Source: Sphingobacteriales bacterium
GTDB taxonomy: Bacteria; Bacteroidota; Bacteroidia; Chitinophagales; Chitinophagaceae
Length of the DNA: 12,140 nucleotides
NCBI GenBank assembly: GCA_024640385.1
Contig: JAHEFC010000085.1
Span: forward strand, 1 to 12,140
Direction of reading: 5' to 3'
Made by a program: the position numbers and the translations under genes. Positions 1 through 8,350 of this stretch are shown here, piece by piece (the stretch's first letter is position 1; every line of letters starts with the position of its first letter). The notes under the pieces are model-generated. The model ran no database searches and was not told the DNA's origin. It worked only from the letters and a program-made list of their open reading frames with translations.

Positions 1-198
1 GGTTTTATTGAACCGAAGATTACAGTGATCAACGACCACCTTGTTTCAGCAAATTCCAAATTCAGGGAAACGATCACATTCTTTGGAGGCGAAAAATTCG
101 ATGTTAAAGGCGAAGTGACTTGGATGGCCAAACAGATCGAAGGCAAACTGAAATTTGTATACGGTCACGAATTTCATAAACAGGTTCCGGTTGATTGA
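1..198 (+). CDS. C-terminal fragment of an unrecognised protein (5' end outside window)
   Basis: Reading from base 1, this frame stays open for 65 codons and stops at TGA 196-198. The other two forward frames hit stop codons within the first ten codons. The fragment is hydrophilic with alternating beta-strand-like segments; it includes GEVTWMAKQIEG and ends in HKQVPVD. It has no membrane segment and no motif I can name with confidence. The alternating pattern loosely resembles the end of a small beta-barrel domain, but that is only an impression. The gene converges with the sensor kinase gene, whose stop lies 66 nt further right. No start codon or family assignment is possible from this part. 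Confidence 0.6.
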   Translation, partial: GFIEPKITVINDHLVSANSKFRETITFFGGEKFDVKGEVTWMAKQIEGKLKFVYGHEFHKQVPVD

Positions 199-209
199 AA
201 CTCAGATTG

Positions 210-227
210 AATTCCTGCTTAGGAATT
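210..227. terminator. Hairpin between two convergent genes, possible bidirectional terminator
   Basis: AATTCCT (210-216) and AGGAATT (221-227) form a perfect 7-bp stem around the loop GCTT. It lies in the 66-nt gap between the stop of the left-edge gene (198) and the stop of the sensor kinase (265), where a shared terminator would be expected. There is no T-tract on either side and the stem is AT-rich, so it is not a good intrinsic terminator by the usual rules. It may act only as a 3'-end structure, or be chance. Confidence 0.25.
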
Positions 228-264
228 ACTGACCACAACTGCGTTAAAATACAGATACATTTCC

Positions 265-3200
265 TTAGGATTCCAATGGCAATCTTATTACAAACCTCGT
301 TCCCCCATCCTCTGGAATTTCCATTTTTATCTCTCCATGATGGGCCTTGATGATGTCATAACTCAGGGATAGTCCCAGTCCGGTTCCTTCACCGGCTGGT
401 TTAGTGGTAAAAAATGGCTGCATGATCTTTTCCCTGATGGATTCAGGCACCCCGTTCCCATTATCCGTGACCATTATATTTACGCCACCTTCACCGGAAG
501 CTGTAGATACGGTCACTTTGGGATCATAGCCATTGGCCGAAGACCTTTTCTTTTCATTAACAGCATAAAATGCATTATTAACCAGGTTAAGGATCACCCT
601 TCCGATCTCCTGGGGAATCACAGATACTTTGCTTAGTGCACTATCATAAATTGTATCAAGTTCCACATTGAAGTTTTTGTCCCTTGCCCTCATGCCATGA
701 TAAGAAAGACGAACATACTCATCCACGAGAGCATTGATGTCAACAGGTTCCTTCTGGCCCGTATTGGCCCTTGAATGCAGCAGCATGGATTTAACTATGG
801 AATCTGCCCGCTTACCATGCGACCTGATCTTCTCTTCGTTCAACATGATGTCATTTGCAAGCTGCTTCACTTCATCCAGGTTGCCTTTGGCTGCCGCTTC
901 GATCAGCTCATCAGATAACTCCTTGTTCACTTCTGAAAAATTGTTCACGAAATTCAACGGGTTCTGGATCTCATGGGCAATGCCCGCAGTCAGCTCACCC
1001 AACGAAGCCATTTTTTCGGATTGGATCAATTGTTTCTGGGTAGATTTCAATGCCTCATGGGCCTGTTCCAGGTTGGCATATGCTTTCTGGATCTCCCTGG
1101 CCTGCTCCAGTTCCCGGTTCCTGTTTTTCTCCCTTTCCTTTTCCAATATTCGGTGCCGCAGATAACGATCTGTAAAGAATGCCACTAGACCTAACAGCAA
1201 TGCATACCCTATATAGGCCCAGATCGTCCTCCACCAGGGTGGAAGTACCGTAATTTTTACTGCAACTCCTTTTTCGTTCCACACCCCCTGGTCATTGGCT
1301 GCTTTGACCCTGAACACATATTCCCCAGGAGAAAGGTTCGGATAAAAGGCCGTATGAACCAACCCTACGTCCAGCCAGTCATTATCATAATTCTCCAGTT
1401 TGTACGCATATTTATTCTTCGATGGATTGGAATAATGGATAGCAATGAAGTCAAATGAGATATTGTTCTGATCATGTTTCAGTGTGATCTCGTCAGTTTC
1501 AAAAATGGGCTTTTTCAGTACTGATCCCTCACCGGGCAGAACAGATCTATTGAAAAGTTTAAGATCTGTGAGAAGCACCCGGGGTGGTATCGAATTCGTA
1601 CCGATCTGCTCCGGCTTAAAAACAGTGATACCGTTATTACCGCCAAAGACATAATGACCGTCCTTTGTGATCAGGGCTGCACCATCTGCAAACAGCAAAC
1701 CCTGTATGCCATCTGCAAGCGAATAATTACTGAACTTCCCGGTCTTTAGGTCAAAACGGCTCAATCCTTCGAACGTACTCAACCAAAGGCTGTTGGTTTT
1801 ATCATCTGGCAAGATCGCCTGTACACTCATGGAAGGTAATCCGTCATCCCTTGTATAACTCTTTATCTTTTTATTCTCCACGTCATATCGCGCAAGGCCG
1901 CCTTGCCAGGTACCTATCCAGACTATTCCGTCGTCACCTTCATACAATGAATTGATATCCTGTGTGATCAGCACATCACCGAAACTTTTATCAAAGCCAT
2001 GCCTGGTGATCCGGTCAGCCTGGTAGTCATAAAGAAACAATCCGTTATTGGTCAGCAGCCAAAGTCCATGTTTTTTGCTCTCAAACGCATGGGTTATTTC
2101 GTTGCTGGCGCTGTTTGACCCGGGCAGTTTGCTAAGGTCATATGTTTGGTAACTACTATCGACCCTTCCTTTTCTTGCCAATCCGGTAGCTGTACAGAGC
2201 CATTCATTCCCCTTACTGTCTTTCAAATGATATAGGTACACGGAATTGGGGACCGCATTCGACGGAACTGTTTTCAGTTTATCCGGGCTTTTTGAAAATG
2301 AGAACAATCCTGCAGAAATGGAATTACCCGTCCTTGTGGTACCCTGCAGCGTCAATTCACCGGATTCATCGATCCAGAAAGCATTCACGCCGCCCAAAAC
2401 CGGATGCAGGCTACGATAAGGATACACCTTTATATTGCCGGTTTCAAGGTCAACACTGTTGAACCCTGAAAACTTTTCAGACCCACCCGTGGCTATCCAT
2501 ATTTTACCGTCCTTGTCCTGCACCATCAGGGAAGCCCAGCCCGGGGCCATAGTACCGGGCTTGTTCAACTGGTAAGTAAATGATTTGAATTGTGGCTTAT
2601 TCTCATACTTGAGCAGTCCGTCAAGAAAACCGCCGGCCCATACATTACCAAAACCGTCTTTGGCCAGCGACATCACTCCATAACTTCCAAATTGACTGTT
2701 ATTACCCGTATTGAATTTTGAAATGGTATTTGATTTCCTGTTAAAGCGACTTAACCCGCCATCTGATCCGATCCAGAGATCACCGTTATCTTCAGCCAAC
2801 AACACAGAATTGATGCGAAACCTGTTGTCATCTTTCAATTGCGGAAAATCATACTTTTTAATACTGTCAAGGTTTCGGTTCACCTGGTATAACCTGAGTT
2901 CCCTGCTCACACACCAGAGGTTTCCTTCGTTGTCAAATACAATATCTTCAGGATTATCATTTTGCCCAACGGTAACCTCATTGATCAGATCAAACCTGCT
3001 GATGCGCCTGTTTTTGTCGATCCGTAAAACACCGGAATAGGTGACAACGAATATCTCATCATCCTCACTTCTGACAAGCCTTATCACATTGTTGATCTCT
3101 ATCTGGTCAGGCGTTTTGAAAAGCCTGAGCGAATCATCATCCTCATCTTTATATACCAGTGCATTTTTCAAACCATCGCTATAATAGGTATCGATACCAA

Positions 3201-3654
3201 AATAAATACGCCCCTTTTTATCCTGCACAATGGATCGTATATCGGTTTCTGTGACCTCCGTCCTGTTCAGCAGGTGGGCAAAAGGATATTGAGTGAATCT
3301 TTTAGTAACCGGGTTGTAGGCATTCAGATAGGAAGGACCAGCTCCCACCCAAATGACCCCCGACCTGTCTTCAAAAATGGACCAGATGGTCAACCCATGA
3401 AAAGAATTATTGTCATTGGGATTGAAGAAAAATCTTTTGAACTCATAGCCGTCAAACCTCGCTAATCCGTTGCTGGTACCGATCCATAAAAAGCCATGCC
3501 TGTCTGCCAACACATCATTGACCTGCAAGGCAGGCAAACCTTCTTTTTCCTTATACAGTACAAGGTTATCAGAGTTCAACTGGGCCTGGGTGACACCGCT
3601 AACAAAAAACAACAAAATAAAAGCAATTCGGGCTATGTACAGGGTAGACTTCAT
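265..3654 (-). CDS. Membrane-bound sensor histidine kinase with periplasmic beta-propeller and Y_Y_Y domain
   Basis: This is a 1129-residue two-component sensor. Residues 1-24 are a signal peptide ending TQA. The large periplasmic part has repeated propeller blades (for example [19 protein letters not shown] near residue 50 and [20 protein letters not shown] further on), as in the Reg_prop family. A Y_Y_Y domain follows at about 738-803, then one membrane helix at about 811-829 and a cytoplasmic coiled coil at about 832-880. The kinase core is complete: H-box with phospho-accepting His894 (AHEIQNP), N-box Asn1026/1027, G1 box DNGNG from Asp1064, F-box MQPFFTTKP, and G2 box GEGTGLG 1088-1094. 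The architecture matches the sensor half of Bacteroidota hybrid two-component systems, which often sense carbohydrate or other extracellular ligands. Here the protein stops after the ATPase domain, with no receiver and no AraC-type DNA-binding domain. A separate response regulator is therefore needed, and none is encoded in the window. The start ATG at 3654 sits directly before the signal peptide. The ligand cannot be read from sequence. Confidence 0.93.
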   Translation of the reverse strand: MKSTLYIARIAFILLFFVSGVTQAQLNSDNLVLYKEKEGLPALQVNDVLADRHGFLWIGTSNGLARFDGYEFKRFFFNPNDNNSFHGLTIWSIFEDRSGVIWVGAGPSYLNAYNPVTKRFTQYPFAHLLNRTEVTETDIRSIVQDKKGRIYFGIDTYYSDGLKNALVYKDEDDDSLRLFKTPDQIEINNVIRLVRSEDDEIFVVTYSGVLRIDKNRRISRFDLINEVTVGQNDNPEDIVFDNEGNLWCVSRELRLYQVNRNLDSIKKYDFPQLKDDNRFRINSVLLAEDNGDLWIGSDGGLSRFNRKSNTISKFNTGNNSQFGSYGVMSLAKDGFGNVWAGGFLDGLLKYENKPQFKSFTYQLNKPGTMAPGWASLMVQDKDGKIWIATGGSEKFSGFNSVDLETGNIKVYPYRSLHPVLGGVNAFWIDESGELTLQGTTRTGNSISAGLFSFSKSPDKLKTVPSNAVPNSVYLYHLKDSKGNEWLCTATGLARKGRVDSSYQTYDLSKLPGSNSASNEITHAFESKKHGLWLLTNNGLFLYDYQADRITRHGFDKSFGDVLITQDINSLYEGDDGIVWIGTWQGGLARYDVENKKIKSYTRDDGLPSMSVQAILPDDKTNSLWLSTFEGLSRFDLKTGKFSNYSLADGIQGLLFADGAALITKDGHYVFGGNNGITVFKPEQIGTNSIPPRVLLTDLKLFNRSVLPGEGSVLKKPIFETDEITLKHDQNNISFDFIAIHYSNPSKNKYAYKLENYDNDWLDVGLVHTAFYPNLSPGEYVFRVKAANDQGVWNEKGVAVKITVLPPWWRTIWAYIGYALLLGLVAFFTDRYLRHRILEKEREKNRNRELEQAREIQKAYANLEQAHEALKSTQKQLIQSEKMASLGELTAGIAHEIQNPLNFVNNFSEVNKELSDELIEAAAKGNLDEVKQLANDIMLNEEKIRSHGKRADSIVKSMLLHSRANTGQKEPVDINALVDEYVRLSYHGMRARDKNFNVELDTIYDSALSKVSVIPQEIGRVILNLVNNAFYAVNEKKRSSANGYDPKVTVSTASGEGGVNIMVTDNGNGVPESIREKIMQPFFTTKPAGEGTGLGLSLSYDIIKAHHGEIKMEIPEDGGTRFVIRLPLES

Positions 3655-3962
3655 ATATATACCTATAAAAGATATGAATTATGTTCCATAGCAGGAAAAA
3701 ACCATATTCCGTCTATAGCTCAAGTTGATCCGGCTGTATTTTACAAAACATATATTCATTCGGCAAATGTTAAGACAAACAGTTATTTGCATCAAATGAT
3801 CAGCTTATTCAAGGAAATGCGTGATATATCAATGAAAAAGATTACATTAGGATGAATCATGATCATTTCATCTAATTCTCTCCTTTCTGTTTTTACAACT
3901 TCTGCAATCCATGATTCCAAAGTTGTTGGTGTAGAAGGAACCTATTCACAATGTTTTGAAAT
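3655..3962. promoter_or_regulatory. Divergent intergenic region between the sensor kinase and radical SAM genes
   Basis: This 308-bp AT-rich stretch separates two genes read outwards, so it should carry both promoters. I looked for the Bacteroidota consensus (TTTG, about 19 nt, then TAnnTTTG) on both strands and found no exact match. Near matches on the minus strand have three rather than two bases between TA and TTTG, for example TATGTTTTG and TAACATTTG (3740-3775 region). A small inverted repeat ATGAA/TTCAT flanks ATCATGAT near 3852-3871. No convincing small gene lies here. Confidence 0.4.
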
Positions 3963-5552
3963 ATGCGGAAGTTAAAAATTGGAATTATTGACCTAGTAAG
4001 CAAAGGGCCTAATAAAACGCTTTGGGCCAGGATCATGCATGCGAACCTTGCCAGCATAATGCCCCAGGTTGTAGCCACCTGGTGTGAAGAGCAGGGCCAC
4101 GAAGTGAAACTGGTTGTGTATATGGGGCTGGAAGATATGCGTAAGGAACTTCCAAAAGGAGTTGACATTGTGTTTATCTGTTCTTTTACCCAGGCTTCCA
4201 TGCTTGCCTATTCTCTAAGTAACTATTTCCGCAGCCAGGGTGCGGTGACCGTGCTTGGCGGCCCTCATGCCCGTTGTTATCCCGATGATTCGCTGAAGTA
4301 TTTTGATTATGTATTGGGACTCACTAATAAATCAACCATCGCTGAAGTACTTGATAATTGCGTACCCCATAAACCGCAGGGCTTGTTTCTCTCAGCGGCT
4401 AAACAACCCGATAGCCTGCCCAGTGTCAGAGAAAGATGGAAATTCATAGAATCAACGCTGAAAAAAGCGCCTTTCATCAAAATAGTGCCCATGATCGCAA
4501 GTATGGGTTGCCCCTATACCTGCTCGTTCTGCATTGATTCCACGCAGCCCTACCAGGCTCTTGATTTTGATGTCATGCGCGACGACCTTCAATTCCTGCT
4601 TACAAAATTCAAAAAGCCCACGATCGCCTGGCACGATCCGAATTTCGGCGTACGATTCGAAGACAATTTACGAGCGATCGCCACGGCGGCTCCTCCCAAG
4701 AGCTTCCGATTCATAGCGGAGAGCAGTCTGTCCATTCTCACTGAAGACCACCTGAAAGTGATGCAGGAAAATGGCTTTGGAGCCATGTTACCGGGCATCG
4801 AATCATGGTACGATCTGGGTAATAAATCCAAATCGTCACACATTTCAGGAGAGGAAAAAGTGAACCAGATCTCCGGGCATGTGAATATGCTCTTCAGGTA
4901 CCTTTCTTATGTGCAAACGAATTTCGTGTTGGGAATGGATTGCGACGAAGGGGATGAACCTTTTCAACTGACAAAGCGCTTCATTGATAAATCGCCTGCA
5001 GCATTTCCGGGTTATTCTTTATTATCGGCATTCGGAGAAGCAGCACCTCTTAACCTGGAATACCAGAAGCAGGGACGTGTTTTGCCGTTCCCCTTCCATT
5101 TCCTGAATAACCACCTTGCTATGAATCTCAAACCCAAAAACTATGAGTGGGTAGATTTCTATGAAAAGGTGATCGACCTGACTGCATATAGTTTTTCACC
5201 CAAGGCGATCTACAGGCGCTTTACTGCAACTCCATATTACACCTCCAAGTGGATGAACCTGATGAGAGCAGTTTCCCAGGAAGGCCATGGCCGGGAAATG
5301 TATTATCGCAAGATCCGCCAGAACCTGATAGAAGACAGGAAATTCAGGGCATATTTCGAAGGTGAGACTTCCATACTTCCTGATTTTTACATGAACATGA
5401 TCAAAAAAGACCTGGGTATATGGTATGAATGGTTACCTGAAGGAGCTGTTTATCATGATCCCAATGCCTATCTGAAAAGAATGGCCAACAATACGGTCAA
5501 ACAAAAACAGGCGGGTAAAGCGGTGCCGGTTGCCGCAATGAGAGCTGAGTGA
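3963..5552 (+). CDS. Radical SAM protein with B12-binding-like N-terminal domain
   Basis: This 529-residue protein has an N-terminal Rossmann-like region (about 1-125) of the kind found before radical SAM domains in B12-binding radical SAM proteins, including the typical strand-turn VLGGPHARCYPDD. The radical SAM core (about 175-390) carries the iron-sulfur ligand motif CPYTCSFC with Cys183, Cys187 and Cys190, which binds the [4Fe-4S] cluster that cleaves S-adenosylmethionine. About 140 further residues follow with no domain I recognise. The classical cobalamin motif DxHxxG is not evident, so cobalamin may bind without a histidine ligand or not at all. The start is secure: an in-frame TGA lies two codons upstream (3957-3959) and ATG 3963 is the first start after it. 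The upstream region has no strong ribosome-binding site, which is usual in this phylum. The substrate is unknown; relatives include methyltransferases, ring-forming enzymes and lipid-modifying enzymes. No partner biosynthetic gene is adjacent. The stop lies 3 nt from the end of the convergent cyclase gene. Confidence 0.88.
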   Translation: MRKLKIGIIDLVSKGPNKTLWARIMHANLASIMPQVVATWCEEQGHEVKLVVYMGLEDMRKELPKGVDIVFICSFTQASMLAYSLSNYFRSQGAVTVLGGPHARCYPDDSLKYFDYVLGLTNKSTIAEVLDNCVPHKPQGLFLSAAKQPDSLPSVRERWKFIESTLKKAPFIKIVPMIASMGCPYTCSFCIDSTQPYQALDFDVMRDDLQFLLTKFKKPTIAWHDPNFGVRFEDNLRAIATAAPPKSFRFIAESSLSILTEDHLKVMQENGFGAMLPGIESWYDLGNKSKSSHISGEEKVNQISGHVNMLFRYLSYVQTNFVLGMDCDEGDEPFQLTKRFIDKSPAAFPGYSLLSAFGEAAPLNLEYQKQGRVLPFPFHFLNNHLAMNLKPKNYEWVDFYEKVIDLTAYSFSPKAIYRRFTATPYYTSKWMNLMRAVSQEGHGREMYYRKIRQNLIEDRKFRAYFEGETSILPDFYMNMIKKDLGIWYEWLPEGAVYHDPNAYLKRMANNTVKQKQAGKAVPVAAMRAE

Positions 5553-5564
5553 TATTCAGTTTTT
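5544..5564 (+). terminator. Possible intrinsic terminator overlapping the radical SAM stop codon
   Basis: CTGAGT (5545-5550) pairs with ATTCAG (5554-5559) around the loop GAT, with one G-U pair. An outer G-U pair (5544/5560) can be added. Four T residues follow the extended stem (5561-5564). The stop codon TGA 5550-5552 lies in the stem and loop, and the right arm runs into the last codons of the convergent cyclase gene. The stem is short and weak, so this is tentative. No better terminator fits the 3-nt gap between the two genes. Confidence 0.33.
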
Positions 5565-7739
5565 CAGCCTTTTAATGCTCCGGTAAAGATCTGCCTTGAA
5601 TCTTTCATTCTTAATGTTGTAATCATTCCACAGCTTTACGAATTCAGGTGTATTTCTTACCGGGTCGAAAAAGGGATCATGTTTGAACCAGATATAGTCG
5701 TTCCAGCCTTTTTCAAATGCCTTGTAGAAATAATCAATGTATCTATGATCTGACAAGGATGCATAACATCGGCTGATATCATATGCATGCCAGGCATGGT
5801 AATATTTCACGAACCGAATGCGCTCTGCAATGGTTTTTTCAATCATCTGCCTTCCTGCATCCTTCTGCCCGGTTTGCATTTTTATCAATCCGGCATCCAT
5901 TTCATCAGGCTTTGCTGAGATCCTGAAAAAAGAATCTGCCATATTCCAATTCCGCTGGAATATATAATACCTCCCCATGCTGTATGTATATTGCTTTTCA
6001 TCACGCGCATATATTTTTCTGCTTAGATTTCGATATTCCGTCTCATCATTTGTGAACAGGTAATAATGAAGTAATGGCTGATCCATTTCAGCAGCTTCTT
6101 TTAACTGCATTCGGGCCCTGTCTATACATACCTTCATGGAATCAAGCATGCCCAGGCTCATGTACATCCAACATTCCGTAGCATAGGGTATGGGATCATA
6201 AGGGTCATTTAATTTAGCTTTCTCCAACCATTCATACACTTTGCCAAAAGCATGTTTAGCCAGGTAAATATTCGTGATGGCAACTGTGGAAGAAAATGGT
6301 TTTATCCTTTCAGCAGACATTAACAGCTCGAGGCTTTCATCAATTTGCCCGCGGACAGATCTAACGTTAGCCAAAGAAATATAACCGGTCTCACTCTGAG
6401 GATCAGTCCGAATGGCTTCCCTGGCAAAATAATCGGCCGAATCGAGCCATCTTTCGGGTTCATCTGAATTAGCAGCAATATAAGCATATCGTTCGCTCAG
6501 CCTGGCTTTGGCATCTGCAAAAGAACTGTCTTTCAGAATGGCCTTCTTCAAAAGATCAATAGCCATTCTGCTGAATGTCAGGTTGCCCCCCAGACCACTC
6601 TCCAAATTTGCATAGCCAATTGCTTTCAAATATTGGTCATATGCCGCGGCATTTGTTGTTGGAGAACGTTTCAGTTTATCCCTTGTTGCCGCAGAGAACC
6701 GAAGATCGAATTTAGAAGCAACCTGCTGAGCAATATCTGACTGTACATTAAATATGTCTTTCAAATCCCTGTTATAGGTAATACTCCATAGATTCTCTTC
6801 TGTTGCACCATTAATGAGTTGAACCGTGATCATGACTTCATTGCCCTGTTTTCTAACGCTACCCTGCAGAATCTTGCTGACCCCTAGCTCCCTGGCAATC
6901 ACCCTCATCGGCTTCTGTTGATTCCTGTATTGTAAAACAGCCTTTCGATTCTTAACTCTGAGGTCCGGGATATTTGATAACCGGGAAGTGATCTCTTCGG
7001 TGATCCCATCACTGAAATATAGCTGTTCCGGATCATCACTCATATTATCGAAATAGAGCACGGCTATCGAGTTCTCTGCTTTTGCCTTACCAGATGCTCC
7101 GGTTTTCCATTTTATCACAAAAAAAACAACCAATAGAAGCAATAGAATTGATCCTATGGTCGGCATAGCTATTTTCCATGGTCCTGTTGCTTTTTTCTCC
7201 TTCAATTTCCCACTCATTTGATCTCTCGCCGGAACTTCAAGTCCGTTATTGACCAGAGCATATATTCCAAGAGGTTCATCTATATTTTTAAATTCAAAGT
7301 CTCCCAAAGCCACATATTTGTATTCGGGATGATTCCTGATCTTAGTAAGCACCTCTGAGGAAAATAGTATTGTATTAGCCAGTCCCAGGGATTGAACACG
7401 GGATGCCACATTAACAGCATCACCCATCACTTTACCGTCTTCAAAAAAGATCTCGCCAACATGTAAGCCAATCCTCAGTGGCACAACAGGATCTGTTCTA
7501 AGACTTTCCTGAATCTCAATCGCACAATTCAATGAATCTATCGCACTATGAAAAATGCAAAGGCTGCCGTCACCATAGTCATTCAGAACTTCACCCCCAT
7601 GTGCAGGAACTTTTTCATGTAGCACAGAAAGATAGTGCTTGATCGTTTTCACTGCCAGCAACTCATCATGTTGCATCATAGCTGAATAGCCAACTATATC
7701 AGTGAACAGAATAGAAGCAAGGTGCCGGTCCCTGATCAT
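5556..7739 (-). CDS. Class III adenylate/guanylate cyclase fused to a TolB-like domain and TPR region
   Basis: This is a 727-residue signalling protein. Residues 1-165 form a class III nucleotide cyclase domain, with metal-binding Asp14 (FTDIVGYS) and Asp57 (YGDGSL) and transition-state residues Asn110 and Arg114 (GDAVNVASR). One membrane helix spans about 190-209. Residues about 224-345 resemble the TolB/FlgO N-terminal domain (SIAVLYFDNMSDDPEQLYFSDG, then LQGSVRKQGNEVMITVQLI). The rest, to 727, is helical with TPR-like repeats. This order is common in Bacteroidota and Alphaproteobacteria, where the C-terminal part is thought to bind a protein or ligand and control the cyclase. The substrate-specifying positions are unusual: asparagine (Asn53) stands where adenylyl cyclases have lysine, and lysine (Lys103) where they have aspartate. 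I therefore do not say whether ATP or GTP is the substrate. There is no signal peptide; the cyclase domain should be cytoplasmic and the TPR part on the other side of the membrane. The gene follows the acetyltransferase gene by 125 nt on the same strand. Confidence 0.9.
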   Translation of the reverse strand: MIRDRHLASILFTDIVGYSAMMQHDELLAVKTIKHYLSVLHEKVPAHGGEVLNDYGDGSLCIFHSAIDSLNCAIEIQESLRTDPVVPLRIGLHVGEIFFEDGKVMGDAVNVASRVQSLGLANTILFSSEVLTKIRNHPEYKYVALGDFEFKNIDEPLGIYALVNNGLEVPARDQMSGKLKEKKATGPWKIAMPTIGSILLLLLVVFFVIKWKTGASGKAKAENSIAVLYFDNMSDDPEQLYFSDGITEEITSRLSNIPDLRVKNRKAVLQYRNQQKPMRVIARELGVSKILQGSVRKQGNEVMITVQLINGATEENLWSITYNRDLKDIFNVQSDIAQQVASKFDLRFSAATRDKLKRSPTTNAAAYDQYLKAIGYANLESGLGGNLTFSRMAIDLLKKAILKDSSFADAKARLSERYAYIAANSDEPERWLDSADYFAREAIRTDPQSETGYISLANVRSVRGQIDESLELLMSAERIKPFSSTVAITNIYLAKHAFGKVYEWLEKAKLNDPYDPIPYATECWMYMSLGMLDSMKVCIDRARMQLKEAAEMDQPLLHYYLFTNDETEYRNLSRKIYARDEKQYTYSMGRYYIFQRNWNMADSFFRISAKPDEMDAGLIKMQTGQKDAGRQMIEKTIAERIRFVKYYHAWHAYDISRCYASLSDHRYIDYFYKAFEKGWNDYIWFKHDPFFDPVRNTPEFVKLWNDYNIKNERFKADLYRSIKRLKN

Positions 7740-7864
7740 ACAACAAAATTATTGATCAGCAATGGAATGGATTCTGACCAAAATCATGCTATCGGGATCT
7801 GCAAAAAAAATCAACTATCCGATCACCAATAAAATGCAGTGATGATCACTTCGCTAAGTGGAAA
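7740..7864 (-). promoter_or_regulatory. Spacer between acetyltransferase and cyclase genes, with overlapping inverted repeats
   Basis: Two inverted repeats share bases. AGTGAT-G-ATCACT at 7838-7850 is a perfect 13-bp dyad, and CACTT-CGCT-AAGTG at 7847-7860 is a 5-bp stem with a 4-nt loop. They could be an operator, an alternating RNA structure, or the 3' end of the acetyltransferase transcript. There is no T-tract directly after either in the minus direction, so a normal terminator is doubtful. A match to the Bacteroidota -7 element TAnnTTTG reads on the minus strand at 7751-7744, but it would place the transcript start almost on the cyclase ATG, and no TTTG lies at the right distance upstream. 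Confidence 0.3.
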
Positions 7865-8338
7865 TCATAAACGGGACTTATCTCCTGGCTCCTCCCTGCT
7901 TCGTATGCGGAGATTACAGTTGATCTCTATATCATCAATGGTTGCACCTTTTTGCTTGTAGTACCCAATGGCTTTGCTGTTCCATTTTGAAACCTGCCAT
8001 TTCATGTTCCTGCACCCTTCCCTTCTACCTATTTCATAAACAGCATCAAATAGTCTATTCCCGATCCCGGTTCCACGGTATGAATCAGACACATAAAGGT
8101 CATCCAGGTAAACAGCCCTTCCCGTCCAGGAATAGTATGCGAAGAAAAATGTAGCAAAGCCTATGATCCTGTCTTCATCCACTGCAATAAGACAGTTGAA
8201 ATGATCTATGTCCTCCGCCATCTGTTCTGGTGTGATCGAAACATATTCAGGTTTTCTGATGAAAATGGCAAAATCCCTGATCAATTGAAAGACTTCCGGG
8301 AAGTCCCTTATTTCGGCTTTTCGGATGTTGACTGACAT
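7865..8338 (-). CDS. GNAT N-acetyltransferase, spermidine/diamine acetyltransferase (SSAT)-like
   Basis: This 157-residue single-domain GNAT enzyme should transfer acetyl from acetyl-CoA to an amine. The acetyl-CoA pyrophosphate loop is RGTGIG at 88-93. The sequence follows eukaryotic spermidine/spermine N1-acetyltransferase along most of its length: FATFFFAYYSWTGRAVYLDD (61-80) matches the [20 protein letters not shown] segment of SSAT. KWNSKAIGYYKQKGA (118-132) matches the segment with the general-acid tyrosine, here Tyr127. This supports a small polyamine, diamine or thialysine-type substrate, but substrate choice within this family cannot be fixed by sequence alone. The start is the first ATG after an in-frame stop, which is the stop codon of the preceding gene. 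The gap to that gene is 12 nt, so cotranscription with the GSDH-like lipoprotein gene is likely. No signal peptide; cytoplasmic. Confidence 0.88.
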   Translation of the reverse strand: MSVNIRKAEIRDFPEVFQLIRDFAIFIRKPEYVSITPEQMAEDIDHFNCLIAVDEDRIIGFATFFFAYYSWTGRAVYLDDLYVSDSYRGTGIGNRLFDAVYEIGRREGCRNMKWQVSKWNSKAIGYYKQKGATIDDIEINCNLRIRSREEPGDKSRL

Positions 8339-8350
8339 GGAAACAATTGA

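Noticed and set aside
734..1165. 143-codon open frame on the + strand
   Set aside because: It is fully antisense to the conserved kinase region (H-box and coiled coil); the composition is Ser/Cys/Phe-rich, as expected of a reverse-frame shadow.
3496..3855. 119-codon open frame on the + strand over the kinase 5' end and the intergenic region
   Set aside because: It lies antisense to the signal peptide and first propeller blade of a clear gene, and the rest is low-complexity AT-rich sequence with no domain or ribosome-binding site.
7744..7751. Bacteroidota -7 promoter element (TAATTTTG on the minus strand) for the cyclase gene
   Set aside because: It fits TAnnTTTG, but the nearest upstream TTTG is about 27 nt away instead of about 19, and transcription would begin almost at the ATG; one 6-base match is easily chance.
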